From Mnemiopsis leidyi (Eukaryota > Ctenophora > Tentaculata > Lobata > Bolinopsidae): DNA of 22,021 nucleotides. The translations under genes and the position numbers were made by a program. The notes beneath the pieces were generated by a model. That model did not search any database. It saw nothing but the letters and a program-made list of their open reading frames with translations, and was not told the origin of the DNA. Location: positions 192,439-214,459 of the forward strand of contig JH153913.1 of NCBI GenBank assembly GCA_000226015.1. The letters run 5' to 3'. Position 1 is the stretch's first letter, and each line of letters starts with the position of its first letter. Positions 9,667-20,094 of the stretch are shown piece after piece.

Positions 9667-12600
9667 TCACAATAACCACACTCTGTGGTTTCCCGTGTCG
9701 CAGACTGCCACATTTCCGTCTTTATCAACTGACACAGCCAGGGGCTTCCTCAGAGTCGTGCCTGCGCGGTCCAGGTTTATAGCGCGGATAAACGCTCCTT
9801 CACTGTCAAACACCTGTACAAGGAAATCTAAGATCATTCCTAATGAATAAGTAATGGCAACTATTTTATACATTTGATTCAAATATCATCATATCATCCA
9901 AATTTAACCAACGATTAGTGGTAAGCTGCTCATGAGGTTTGGGCAAGTAAATGATGTGTAAATCTAAGTTGTTACAAGATAATATACCTGTATACGGTTG
10001 TTGTCGCAGTCACACACGAACACGTTGTCACAAACATCTACTGCAATGTCAGAAGGGAACAGAAACTCTCCTTCGCCGGAACCTGAGAGAAGATAAATAA
10101 TAAGTTGCTAACAATAAGCTGCTAACTTTATGTAATAGAGAAAGGTATTTTTGGGGTAGGGTCACAAATTTTGACCAATGAGAAGTTAGAAAATATTGCT
10201 TTCTAGCTTCTCATTGGATATAATTTGTGGCCCCTCCCCAAAAATATCTTTCTGTAATATAGTCGAGTTAATGAAGAAAATTGATGATTAGAAGATTAAC
10301 AATTTCATTTAAGGCGAAGCATATGATGATGACTTAATTTAGGTTAAGGTTAGACATGAATGGAATAAATACTAAAAACACTGCCAATGTTTTTTAGATA
10401 TCTAAATAAATATATTTCACTGTTTGGTGCCTACATAAGCGGCGACAACGAAAGCACTAATAAGGAAACTACAAGAGGCCATGTCAATCTCATTTATCTC
10501 ATTTAAAAACTCTTAATTTGACCTTACATAGCAGCATTAAACAAAGGCGTACCTATCATACTTTACTTAAGTGAGAAACACACTGGTCGGAATAACACGG
10601 TATTCAGCAGCAGCCACGTCTAGTAAACAGCGATAAATTTACCGCATTTTGATTTCTTAAACCTCACCTTTTTTCCCGAAGTGGGTGATATATTTGCCTC
10701 ACCTTTTTTCCCCGAAGTGGGTGATATATTTGCCTCACCTTTTTTCCCGAAGTGGGTGATATATTTGCCTCACCTTTTTTCCCGAAGTGGGTGATATATT
10801 TGCCTCACCTTTTTCCCCGAAGTGGGTGATATATTTGCCTCACCTTTTTCCCGAAGTGGGTGATATATTTGCCGGTGATGGTGTAGGCGGTGATGCGGTG
10901 TAACTCTGTGTCTGTAACGTACACGTTATCCAGCGAGTCTAGTGACACTCCACTTGGTGTTCTGAGCTGCAGGGATTGTCAATTAGTTGTCAGGTATTAA
11001 CCAAATAACCAAATAACTTTTATAGTTATTACCCATCAGTTGCCAGGTATCGTAACAATTTTTTCGGGTCTCGGACTTTAATTCGGTTCCACGTGATAGC
11101 TTTTCTAGATTTTTTGGCAATCTTCGTCACACGATCAAAGGAAATTCTGATTACTCCGTAATCTGGACCTTTTTGCCTTAATACTTATTCAAACGCTCTT
11201 TCACGGAACTTCAGATTTACACCACCTCCCCACTGCTAACGAACAGAATACATACCTGTCCAGAACTGGCTCCTTCTTCTCCAATTGTTCTGACGTATTT
11301 CCCTTCTCGTGTAAACACTTTTATCTGTAAAACGTGTGTGGTCATAATCTTATTTAAACATCTCTCTGCATCTATTTGATGGATCAGTAATCATTTCATG
11401 GATTCAAGCAATAATTTTGTAATATCTAAGTAAACAAATCTATCTATGTAAACAAATCTAACAAATTCTACACTGCACTATTTAAATTGAAGACATATCT
11501 AATAAGCAAGTTTTCTTTGAAGATGCGAGGTAAATTATACAAACGATCCCAAAAGGAAGAACAATAAAGCAACTGAGCAAATCATAGCATCAAAATAGGC
11601 AAGTAACAAAGCAAGGGAATTAAAAGAGTGACACTATAACATTCAGCCAAGTAACGAATTTAGCGACAACAAAATACCCAAGTTCGAAGACGAGAACTGA
11701 TCGCTGCAATAACAAAATACCCAAGTTCGAAGACGAGAACTAATTTCTGCAATAACGAACTATACAAGTTCGAGGACGAGAACTAATCGCTACAAATAAC
11801 GAACTATACAAGCTATACAAACTAAACAAGCTTGTAGCTGGACTACACACAGGGGAGACAAGTAAACAATCAGGACGTTGTATCGAGAAACAAAGCTCAA
11901 ACTGCAACACTACCCAGATCGTTAATCACTGTTTTATACATTTAATGTAGACATAAAGCAGAGACATTGTTTATTTCACTGTTTTATACATCTATTTAGG
12001 ACATAAAGCAGAGAGACAGACTACAGAGGTTACAAAAATCAGTGCTTTTTCCACCTTCACATTTCTGTCAGAGTGACTCCTTGCTCTGTTACACCGCCAC
12101 GCGTATGTCCAAAATTGTAGAACATGATGTCTGAAAATGTAAGCAGAAAGGTAGATTTCAGAAGTGTAGATGTAGTATCGGGTAGATTTTAGAAGTGTAG
12201 ATGTAGTGGTAGGTGCGATCTGTACACGTGTGTATGGAACGTGATTTAACGTTATACAACGTTTATAGTACGTGATACTGTGTGAAATATGCAGACTGAG
12301 ATGCTGTGAACAATCGTGTTGAAAAAAGAAGCAATTTAGCAAATCAGATACAGCTCATGCTACATACGAATCTTCGTCTTTTATCTATAGATTAGAATAC
12401 TTATTAGTAATCATGATGAAATAGGTGAATGAAAATGTCGTTAGCAATCAGATATTAAATGTTAAATAAAGAGGCACAATTCATCTATTCTTATTCATGC
12501 GAGTAAGTAAACACGAAGTGCCTAGTAAATACTTATACTTCTCTAGGTTGAATCCAACTTTAACTAAACGATTTTACTGATACGTGGAAGGCATGAACTT

Positions 12601-15600
12601 CGAGTGCAAAACCTTTCAGGCAACTGTGGCGCTAACTGTAACGCTAACAACCGAGCAAATTCTCAACTAACAAGCAAATATGCAATTTCAGATGAAAGTT
12701 CTGATCAAGAAGAATTACGTCACAACCCAAAAAGACCGTCTCATGTGACAACTTCAACAGAAACATATCGGAGTATAAAAGACAAACAACCGGATAATGA
12801 AATTCGATACGATCAATGTCAAGTTAAACCTTGACATCTAAGTGTTCTTAAATTGTTCTGAATCGACAAGAACGTGAAAAATGTGAGATCAGCAAGTCAA
12901 AATGATAAGTTTCAGATGACATTTTCAAGAAATTGAAGGATGCAAAATAGTACAGAAATCAGAGTATCAATGTGTGAAGAAAGAAACCAAAAGATGGGTT
13001 ACTTGTTAGCTACCCAGTAAAGCAACGTACGCATGTACGCATGTACTTACACACGTGTACTTACACACGTGTACTTACACACGTGTACTTACACACGTGT
13101 ACTTACACACGTGTACTTACACACGTGTACTTACACACGTGTACTTACACACGTGTACTTACACACGTGTACTTACACACGTGTACTTACACTGTATTGT
13201 ACTTACACAATGATTGGTTGTATCAGCTATCACTACCAGCCCATCCTTGCTTATATCGACACCTCGTGGTCCATTAAGTTCCACGTTTACTGGTATTTTC
13301 CTCCTGTAAAAACGTTACAACTAGAATTCTATTTGTCATTCTATGTTAACAGGTGATTTAACTTGGATTTTTAATATTCCTTGAGGCTTAGCGGTTACTT
13401 GTACTAAAATGCTCCATGGAAAATGTTTTATCTAGAAAAGTATATAATAGATAAAGATACTTAGAGCTATCCAGAATATTATCCAAATTTTGACAAGAAA
13501 AGTAACAAAATAACACCCACGCTCTCTTGGAGTCATATGAGAAGTCACCACGTTCACGTTTACAGTCCTCATAAGTCGGTCTAGGTTCAGAAGAGTCTCG
13601 ACTTTCTCTTCGACTGTGTGAGTCGTACCCTCGTCTCTTTCTGTCACGGTGATAATCACCTGGAGTAGTGGAATATGAGGAGACTAGCATATATCAAGAT
13701 ATGGCTTGTTGTGTGAAGGTCAGAAAATTTAAGTTCAAAATTTTGATTTTTAATCATTGAATTACTAGCTTATTTAATTATTTCCTGCTCCTTAATTACT
13801 TAGTTTCTGGCCTTCTTGGGTTGTCATTATTTATTTTCGACACATGAGATGACCGCCTACTAGAATTTCAAGATAAACTAACGATCGCGATAGTCTCTGT
13901 GGTCTCTGTGGTCTCTGTAGTCCCGATAATAATCTCTAGAATCCCTCCCTCGGTAATCCCGGTCTCTTGATCGGTAGTCATGGTAATCTTCCTGTGATAA
14001 TGAACATGGTATAATATGTCGGATCATTTATCAATTATAAAAATATACATCTCACCAAGCTTTAAGTTAATACAGGTGGAACGTATCTTTATCACAGACA
14101 TAACCTTTTTCAGTTTATGCCACGAGCAGACTCTTACATAAATACACGACAAACAAAGCCCATGTTGCAAAAAAAGTAAAGAAAAAAGGGAAGTTAAGTT
14201 CAACTGAGATATACACACCTTGATGACTTTGCGAGAAGGATCTGGACTAGCTATGTCTGAAGGGATAGGATACTCGGGGGTAGTTCCTGGAACGGGAGAC
14301 TGGAGACTGCTTCCTTTAGCCCCGATCTCATGCGAGAACAGACCTCCTGATACGGTAAGTTTCATTGAACAGGATTGAAGCACGACACCTGCACTAACTT
14401 GTAGTTACTTGTAGTCACTTGTACTTAGTTGTAGTAACTTTTACTTACTTGTAGTAACTTGTATTAGCTTTGCTTACTTTTACTAACGTTAACTACTTGT
14501 CCTGACTTGTTATTACTATTACTAACTCAGGTATTTACTTCTACTTACTTGGGTTGTACACAGCAATTCTACATTTGGAACTATCTGCAACGTAGAAGTA
14601 TCCAGACTTATCGACAGCCACTCCGTTAGGGTTCTTTAGTTTGCTGATGTGCTCCGTGTTCTTCTAGACAGGGAAATACTTAGCATGGTGCAATAGGTGA
14701 TGGTCATTGAAGATTATTACCTCTTCTTTTGTCGCAGTAATCTTATGAGCAAGCAACAATATTGCAAAGGCATTAAGTCAATTTCTACAATCTATACTTG
14801 AGTCAGTTCTTCGAGGAAAGCCCCCGTTTTCTCGAATATCTGCAAAGTGTTATCTCTGTCTACAACAACAATATAACCAAGGGGGTGGAAAGCAACTCCA
14901 GTCGGAAACTTGAAATTTCGTTCTTCTGAAATACAATCCATTTATCGAAAAATTTCCAGAAATTAAGTAATCAGTTTCGATGAGAAAGATTCTAGAATGT
15001 GGATAAAAGTCTAGATCTCACTCTCACTTTTTCCTTCGCCACCAATCAAGTGTGGGTGTTCCCCGATGTTCTGATAGTCAAAAGAACCATACACCCTGCC
15101 TAGACACGGGACAGTTTTGGTATTGGGAAGTTTGAACTTTGGAATCCTCCTATTGAGCTCGATCTCTGGTCGGTAAGCTGTGATTTCTGCTACTCGATTG
15201 CTGACCAAGGGCGCAAGTGCTACTAGATCCTTCATGGTTCCTTGGTAGAAAAGTGAGCTAATGAAGTCAAGGCAGCTCTGTGAGCTGTCTACAGCATATC
15301 GGAGTTCCTTGTATTTTCCTCGCAACTGCTCCGATCGAGATTTGGCTTTGGTCGTGATTTCTTCGAGGAGGCTCTTTTCTTGTGCACGTATCTGTGGGAG
15401 AGGCATTATAAAAATCGTAGTAAGACAAGTCAATTATATGACTTTTGAATAGAAAGCTCCTTATGTGCAACCATGCAATTTGAAATTTCACCAGTGCAAT
15501 GAATCTTAAACCTGAGCAATTGCAGCCTCAGTTGCTTCCTTGATTTCTGCTTTAACTTTCTCATCATGTTCGGACTCTTTGATATCTTCCTCAACAGCAT

Positions 15601-17961
15601 CAATCAGCTGCTTTAAGGGCACAACTTTTGTACGAGCTCTTTCCACCTGTAGCATTGCGGGCACAGTTTACCAACAAACACATCCAGATGTTAAACAAGT
15701 TAAAGATGAGGAAAAATGGCAATAGGCAAAAACGACTTAAAGTATATCCTAGCATGGAACGTAGCATACCTCCTCTAGCAATTTTCTTCTTTTAGCTGCA
15801 GTGAAGTCCTTAACAAAGCCATAGTTGTGGTTCTTATGGTTGATCAAAGTGCAGTCCCGACAGATTATAGCATCACATGGCTCACAATACAAGTTCATTA
15901 CATGTTCTTTGTGATGAACACAGTATTCTGATTTAGAGTAAGAGATACCAATGTTTTCCTTGAGTTCATCATGGGCAATTAGCTTATGGTCGCTGACTGC
16001 TTTTATGTTTAAGTGTACTTTCTTGCACTTCTCACAAAAGTTCGTTTCACATTCCATGCACCTGGAAAGATCGAGATAAATTCTTGAATGACCTCAAAAA
16101 ATTAAATCTAAATTGTTATGCAGCTTGCACAGCTCCTTCTTACAGTTTAAAGCATAACAAGTGTTCACATGTACGACGACCATGATTATGCATAACATAT
16201 ATCAATATTATGATGAGATATATATCATTATGTAAAGACGCATGAATATCTTTTTGGCAGTGACTAACCAGAAAAGAGATATCTCCTCACAGGTGCTACA
16301 ATTTTTTGCCTTCTCCTGGTTGTTTTCTTCGCCCATCTCAACAAGTTTTACTTGTTTGTCCAAAATAGCATTAACTGGTAATAATTCCACTGTTGGCAAG
16401 GTAAGTTTTACACAACGTAGGCAAATTGGGCAGCTCACAGCATTATCTTCGGTAATCTGAAAAGAGAATTGTATGTCAAACCAGGCATTTTGATTTTGAA
16501 TCATCTTAGTGGCTGTGGGTAGTCATATTAGAGGTGCTTTTTAAACAAAACGAAAATTTAACTGGCAAACAAAGATCTACAGAAGGATTTAACAAAATCA
16601 AAAGGGAGAATTTAGATAACATGAGTGTGGACTCACTCTCTTTTGAATGCATGAGCTGCAAAAAGTGTGCAAGCAAGGTAGCAACCGTGGGTGTTGAAAC
16701 CGTTCAGTGCACAGAGGACAATCTAAGGACTTGACACTTTTAACAGCAAGAAGTGAAAGATCTTTTTTCACTTCAATACTGTTTTCCTCTTCAATCTCCA
16801 TTTCTTCATCATCTGCAAGGTTAAAAGACTATAAAGTCTAATATGTTGGAGCATCAAGAGTAAAGGCAAAGACATTTGAAGATTGATTGAATTTTCTCTT
16901 ATCATACCCTCTAAGGTATCTTCATCCAATTTGCCATCTTTATGGATAGAAGATTGGGGCTGCATGCTTCTTATTGTTGCCAACTGCTTTTCAATAGAAA
17001 TTATTCTTGGTGCTATGTCTGATCTTGGTTCAAAACTCATGTTAACAGGACTGAAAATAATTCCCCTATCACTAGATAAAACACATCTGCACATGATCTT
17101 AAATCTATTGTGGGGGGTTGCAATCCCTACTGTTACAGCATTAAATCAGACACGCATTAATATATTATTGTAGATGGTCTTACCTAATATTTTATCAATT
17201 TAATTTGTACATACCATCGTGTTCCCAAGGGTTTACAATTTTCACAGTTTACTGTTCAGATAGAATTACAAGAATTACAAGAATTACAAGAATTACAAAT
17301 ATAGAATCTTTATTACATGGTGTAATGTCAGATTAAAAGGAAAAATTAAAGTAAATCAAGTCCAAGTTCCGAGGTCAGTCCGTTTCCATATAAAAGTGCC
17401 AAATTCCCCAAAAGAAAACGAAGATATCTTAACAGTTTAGTTCACTTTTAGGTCTATTAATATTGTTGCCTATTTATATTAATTTATCATTATGTCTCAT
17501 ATTGTGATTAAGGTTTTACCAGGTTGTACTACAAACAGAAAAATTCTGATTTGTTACATCCGTCACAGCTTATTGAATTATTTACCACCTCTTTGTGTAT
17601 TGCCGTGTAAAATTTGATTTTTACTTATTATTTATTTTCTATACAATATGTTGGAAATGCTACCTCACCACTTTCCTTAAACTCATGATCAATTGTTACC
17701 ATAAAAAGGCAGTTATTTTTACCTGAATGACAGAATAGGTGTTTTATTCAAGGAGATAGTGTCTATCTCCTTTCCTCTTAACTTTGGAGTCTCTGGACTT
17801 CTGTCATTTTCGGAATCTTGCATGATTCCATCCAACAATGCACCAACACCACGAGTGTACAACTTGTGATTATGATTGTTTTCTTCTTCATTTTTGATTA
17901 AGGGACTAGGTTCTTCTGATTTTGGATGTTCTCCTTCTTCCAACTCACTACTTTGTGACAT
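9667..17961 (-). CDS. TRIM-NHL protein with Arg/Asp-rich insert (17 exons)
   Basis: Predicted RING E3 ubiquitin ligase with an NHL propeller, a family that often binds RNA. Exons: 17961–17723, 17050–16908, 16812–16637, 16456–16269, 16061–15770, 15646–15512, 15391–15028 (or 15022), 14925–14798, 14663–14549, 14346–14219, 13991–13883, 13659–13521, 13303–13207, 11324–11256, 10966–10844, 10082–9988, 9813–9667. Phases agree at every junction except exon 15/16, which is one base short; with that base the protein is 895 residues. Residues 1–158 are acidic and unassigned. RING C3HC4: Cys159, 162, 174, His176, Cys179, 182, 195, 198. B-box 1: Cys239, 242, 250, 253, 258, 261, His265, 274. B-box 2: Cys296, His299, Cys308, 311, 316, 319, His324, 327. 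Coiled coil about 335–440. NHL blades fall in exons 8, 9, 13, 14–15, 16 and 17. Exons 11–12 (about 637–719) encode an Arg/Asp/Tyr-rich insert. No filamin domain is seen. Confidence 0.85.
10131..10259. mobile_element. Palindromic MITE-like hairpin in TRIM-NHL intron 15
   Basis: Two ~54-bp arms (from about 10138 and up to 10252) are inverted complements at roughly 85 % with a loop of under 10 bp, sharing AAAGNTATTTTTGGGG, ACAAATT and CCAATGAGAAG. The same 7-mer TGTAATA flanks it directly (10131–10137 and 10253–10259), as a target duplication would. A transcribed hairpin such as a small-RNA precursor is an alternative. Confidence 0.6.
10663..10866. repeat. Six-copy 34–36-bp array duplicating an exon/intron junction
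   Basis: Minus-strand unit: GGCAAATATATCACCCACTT, then CGGG, an A-run, GGTGA. The copy nearest 10844 is the real 3' end of TRIM-NHL exon 15 plus its donor; five further copies follow in the intron, each repeating the last ~30 exon bases and the GGTGAG donor. Going away from the exon, the G/A runs are G3A5, G4A5, G3A6, G3A6, G4A6, G3A6. Confidence 0.93.
11662..11815. repeat. 43-bp tandem repeat, about 3.5 copies
   Basis: Core words AAGTTCGAAGACGAGAACT recur at 43-bp spacing (GTTCG at 11682, 11725 and 11768), with AATAACGAACTATACAAG in the later copies. It sits inside TRIM-NHL intron 13. Confidence 0.85.
13043..13198. repeat. 14-bp tandem array carrying 5' splice-site consensus
   Basis: Eleven copies of GTACTTACACACGT at exact 14-bp spacing (ACTTAC at 13045, then every 14 to 13185). 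On the gene's strand each reads GTAAGTAC, the same words as the exon 13 donor at 13206, which abuts the array. Each unit also contains ACACGTGT. Confidence 0.95.
13521..13991 (-). other. Two exons encoding the Arg/Asp/Tyr-rich insert
   Basis: TRIM-NHL exons 11 (13991–13883) and 12 (13659–13521). Exon 11 encodes RD/RDY/RDH dipeptides partly from tandem DNA (GAGACCACA twice); exon 12 continues with [17 protein letters not shown] and KRERGD. The donors GTTAGT and GTGGGT and the phases 1 and 2 join both to neighbouring exons in frame. Composition resembles RD/SR-type disordered RNA-processing domains. Confidence 0.7.
14391..14548. repeat. Decamer repeats of donor-like sequence in TRIM-NHL intron 9
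   Basis: On the minus strand the intron starts CAA|GTAAGTAG. After a diverged stretch it holds about seven in-register decamers of type ACAAGT(T/A/G)A(C/G)T at 14470–14391, several reading AAGTAAGT or AAGTTAGT. Confidence 0.8.
15012..15034 (-). promoter_or_regulatory. Tandem 5' splice sites at exon 7
   Basis: The exon runs into AAAAAGTGAGAGTGAGATC: two GTGAGA donors six bases apart (GT at 15027 and at 15021). Both leave one base over and both join exon 8 in frame, so the choice adds or removes two residues (Ser-Glu). Confidence 0.6.
17051..17722 (-). other. TRIM-NHL intron 1
   Basis: 672-bp intron, donor CAG|GTAAAA and acceptor TTTTCAG. It contains a fourfold 10-bp AGAATTACAA repeat at about 17259–17300. 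No coding sequence seen. Confidence 0.6.
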
Positions 17962-18426
17962 CTTAAATTTACATTAATATTATCATAAGACTGGCATAAA
18001 CTGTGAAAGTTGGTACAATACAGCAGATCAAAAATTTCCATTGAATCCTGTGTCATCAGCAGCAACATTTTGGGCCTGGCTGATCAGTTGCTCTTCGTCA
18101 ACAAAAAGTTGCCCCCATTTGGCATCCCTGGTTCAGGGACTAACTGGCTACAATTCTTGAAAAATTGCCAAAAAAAATTAACTCGTACAACTTCCGAAAT
18201 ATTCCGTGTACGGACATGTTAAGGAGCTGGTGAGTACCAAGCAGAATTCATTATCACCTGATATGCAAGTTCAAACTCATTCTGAATGGAATAGACATAA
18301 CACCGAAGTGGGATTCGCGTCACTGATATCCTCCGAGATTAAATTCCAGGATAAATCCTGTACCAATCACAGCTTGGTGGCCTGGACTGCCTGCCTCGAA
18401 CACCCGGTCTTTGGCGTGGGAAGCCA
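17962..18426. other. Region upstream of the TRIM-NHL start
   Basis: 465 bp between the first TRIM-NHL codon and the hAT-type element; the promoter and 5' UTR should lie here, but I see no clear core-promoter motif. Short plus-strand frames have no features. Confidence 0.4.
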
Positions 18427-18721
18427 GTGCTAGTCAGCAGCGTTACGATGCCCCGGCCCCCCAGGCTACGCCAGGGGGCGCCGTCCTTAGGGGGCGCCAA
18501 ATCGTCGTAAAAATATGGGACAATTTTGCAAGATTAATTGCGCGACTAGCAAAATCGCGCGTTGGTTTAATAACTTCACTATTTATTCAGATTTTTCGGC
18601 CATTTTTTCACAAATTGCTCCCAGTAAGGCCTTACACCAGGGGCGCCACTTAGGGGCGCATTTTCATCACCGAGGGGCGCCATATTGGCTAGACCTACAA
18701 CGTTACGCCACTGGTGCTAGT
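18427..18721. mobile_element. hAT-type non-autonomous element with 8-bp target duplication
   Basis: The element is 18435–18713 (279 bp), flanked by a perfect GTGCTAGT at 18427–18434 and 18714–18721. The left end CAGCAGCGTTACGATG and the right end (reversed) CAGTGGCGTAACGTTG match at 12 of 16 positions. The 8-bp duplication and CAG…CTG ends are hAT hallmarks. There is no transposase frame inside. Internal GGGGCGCC words recur at 18475–18500 and 18638–18682. Confidence 0.8.
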
Positions 18722-18815
18722 ACCACTATAACTACACCACCCGGCAGACCACAAAAATGGCCAAAATTCAAAATAAATAGTGAAGTTATTAAATACAAAA
18801 ATCGCAAATTTGTTT
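18553..18815. repeat. Inverted repeat straddling the hAT-type element boundary
   Basis: 18566–18608 is the inverted complement of 18752–18793, sharing AAATGGCC and a 22-bp identical core with AATAAATAGTGAAGTTATTA. One arm lies inside the element and the other beyond its right target duplication. Confidence 0.8.
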
Positions 18816-18831
18816 TTAGCCAAGTTATATT

Positions 18832-18900
18832 CAGGGGCGGCTCCTGAGGGTTAGTGGGTACCTCAGATGTACCCACGGAATCTGGAAACTGGTACCATTA
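18832..18900 (+). mobile_element. Possible 5' end of a second hAT-type element
   Basis: CAGGGGCGGCTCCTGAGG resembles a hAT terminal repeat, preceded by a potential 8-bp target GTTATATT. No matching right end was found in the window, so boundaries are unknown. Confidence 0.3.
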
Positions 18901-19960
18901 ATTTTTATATTAATAAAAAATTGGCCGTAATGAATTTATTATGTATGAATATTATTGCGCTAATGCAGAAAGGCCCAGCATTGGACAGTTCGTTAGCAAC
19001 CTTAACACGTAAATTGTGATGGTGGTTGGCGCTCATGAAATTGATGCTTATGAATTATGTGTAATCACAGGTAACATGGCTACATGAATCTACCCACAAT
19101 GACGCCATAATGTCTACGAAGTTGAAAATAACACAGTTTCAAGTGCTTAGGTCAGCCCACTCTAAAATTGGCATGCTTGTTCTTATGGAAGCGCGCTACA
19201 AGTTCACTGGGTTTGACAATGTTTTGACGTGATTTGCATTTGCTACAAGCACACAAAGTTTGCATGTGCTAAAACGCTATAAATTTTTAAAACTTTGAAG
19301 CGATGTAACTCCGATTCCTTTATACGGTTTTACTTCAAATTTTCAGGTTACCTTGCCGGGCTCACGAATTAGTGCCAGCAGAATAATAGGAGATCTAAAT
19401 CGAAAGGTGCAGCATGCATGTGCCTTCAATGTTTTGCAATGTCAAATTGTAAAAGCTGATTCGACATAACATAGTTTAGATCAAAAATCTTAAGATTGAA
19501 TGGCGGAGACCTTGCCATTTAGCATTGTAGCATTATATGTTTTGCATTAATTGGCATTGCAAACACCGATATTTTCAGTCTTATGAAATGCCCTTCTAAT
19601 GACAAAAATTATTGACAAGGTGCCAGAGATCTAGTTAATTTGGGGAGTCCAAAGAACATTCAAAAACCTTGTAGGTGGTCTGCAACAACTCAATTTTTGG
19701 GAAAAACTTAAGGAACTGAAAATTGTGTCACTTTGATGGAGGCGGAAAAAGTAAACTATCGAGATGACATGGTAGATTCTCCACCATGCTGTTTCAAATT
19801 GCTGTGACACTAAGTTCAAAGAAACTCCAAGACACGGTACAGTAGCAGTCATCGCTTCATTGTCAAAGACAAGTACTGTTTAGTGTTTGCAACAAGTCCT
19901 TGTTTGCTACACGTTGCATAGCCCTGCTGCCGACCGGCTGAGACAAGTCCTTGTATGATT
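18901..19960. other. Probable decayed repeat DNA
   Basis: About 1 kb with no convincing gene. Its character (degenerate frames, short words shared with flanking repeats such as ACAAGTCCTTGT at 19889 and 19943) suggests old transposon sequence. A 73-codon minus-strand frame at 19631–19852 has no recognised motif. Confidence 0.4.
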
Positions 19961-19968
19961 GATCATTC

Positions 19969-20094
19969 CTATGGAACAAAGATCCTTCAGAAATTAAGTC
20001 TGCTAAATCCTTTGATACATTTAAAGCTGGTTTTCTTACTTTTTGCTTTGATAATGAAAAATCTTCAGGTAGCTGGCTAGAGCTGCATTAGACA
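19969..20094 (+). pseudogene. LINE reverse-transcriptase C-terminal remnant
   Basis: Frame reading LWNKDPSEIKSAKSFDTFKA matches the conserved tail of LINE ORF2 proteins (pattern LWNxLPxEI–x–S–x–FK–x–L). A TGA lies three codons upstream and the frame ends at a TAG at about 20093, so only a fragment survives. Confidence 0.45.

Larger units (their letters stand above)
11325..13206 (-). other. TRIM-NHL intron 13 (1.9 kb)
   Basis: The largest intron of the gene. It begins with the 14-bp donor-like array (13043–13198), then mostly unique AT-rich DNA, and holds a 43-bp tandem repeat at 11662–11815. A plus-strand 76-codon frame at 12604–12834 is the only notable open stretch. No nested gene can be supported. 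Confidence 0.55.

Noticed and set aside
10663-10866. CRISPR-like regular repeats here and at 13043–13198
   Set aside because: Contiguous tandem repeats without unique spacers, in a eukaryotic intron.
12604-12834. 76-codon plus-strand frame in TRIM-NHL intron 13 with protein-like composition
   Set aside because: No motif, no partner exon I can phase to it and no clear promoter; could be chance or an old insertion.
13033-13356. Frames of repeated Tyr-Thr-Arg-Val-Leu-Thr
   Set aside because: Translation of the 14-bp intronic array on the strand opposite the gene.
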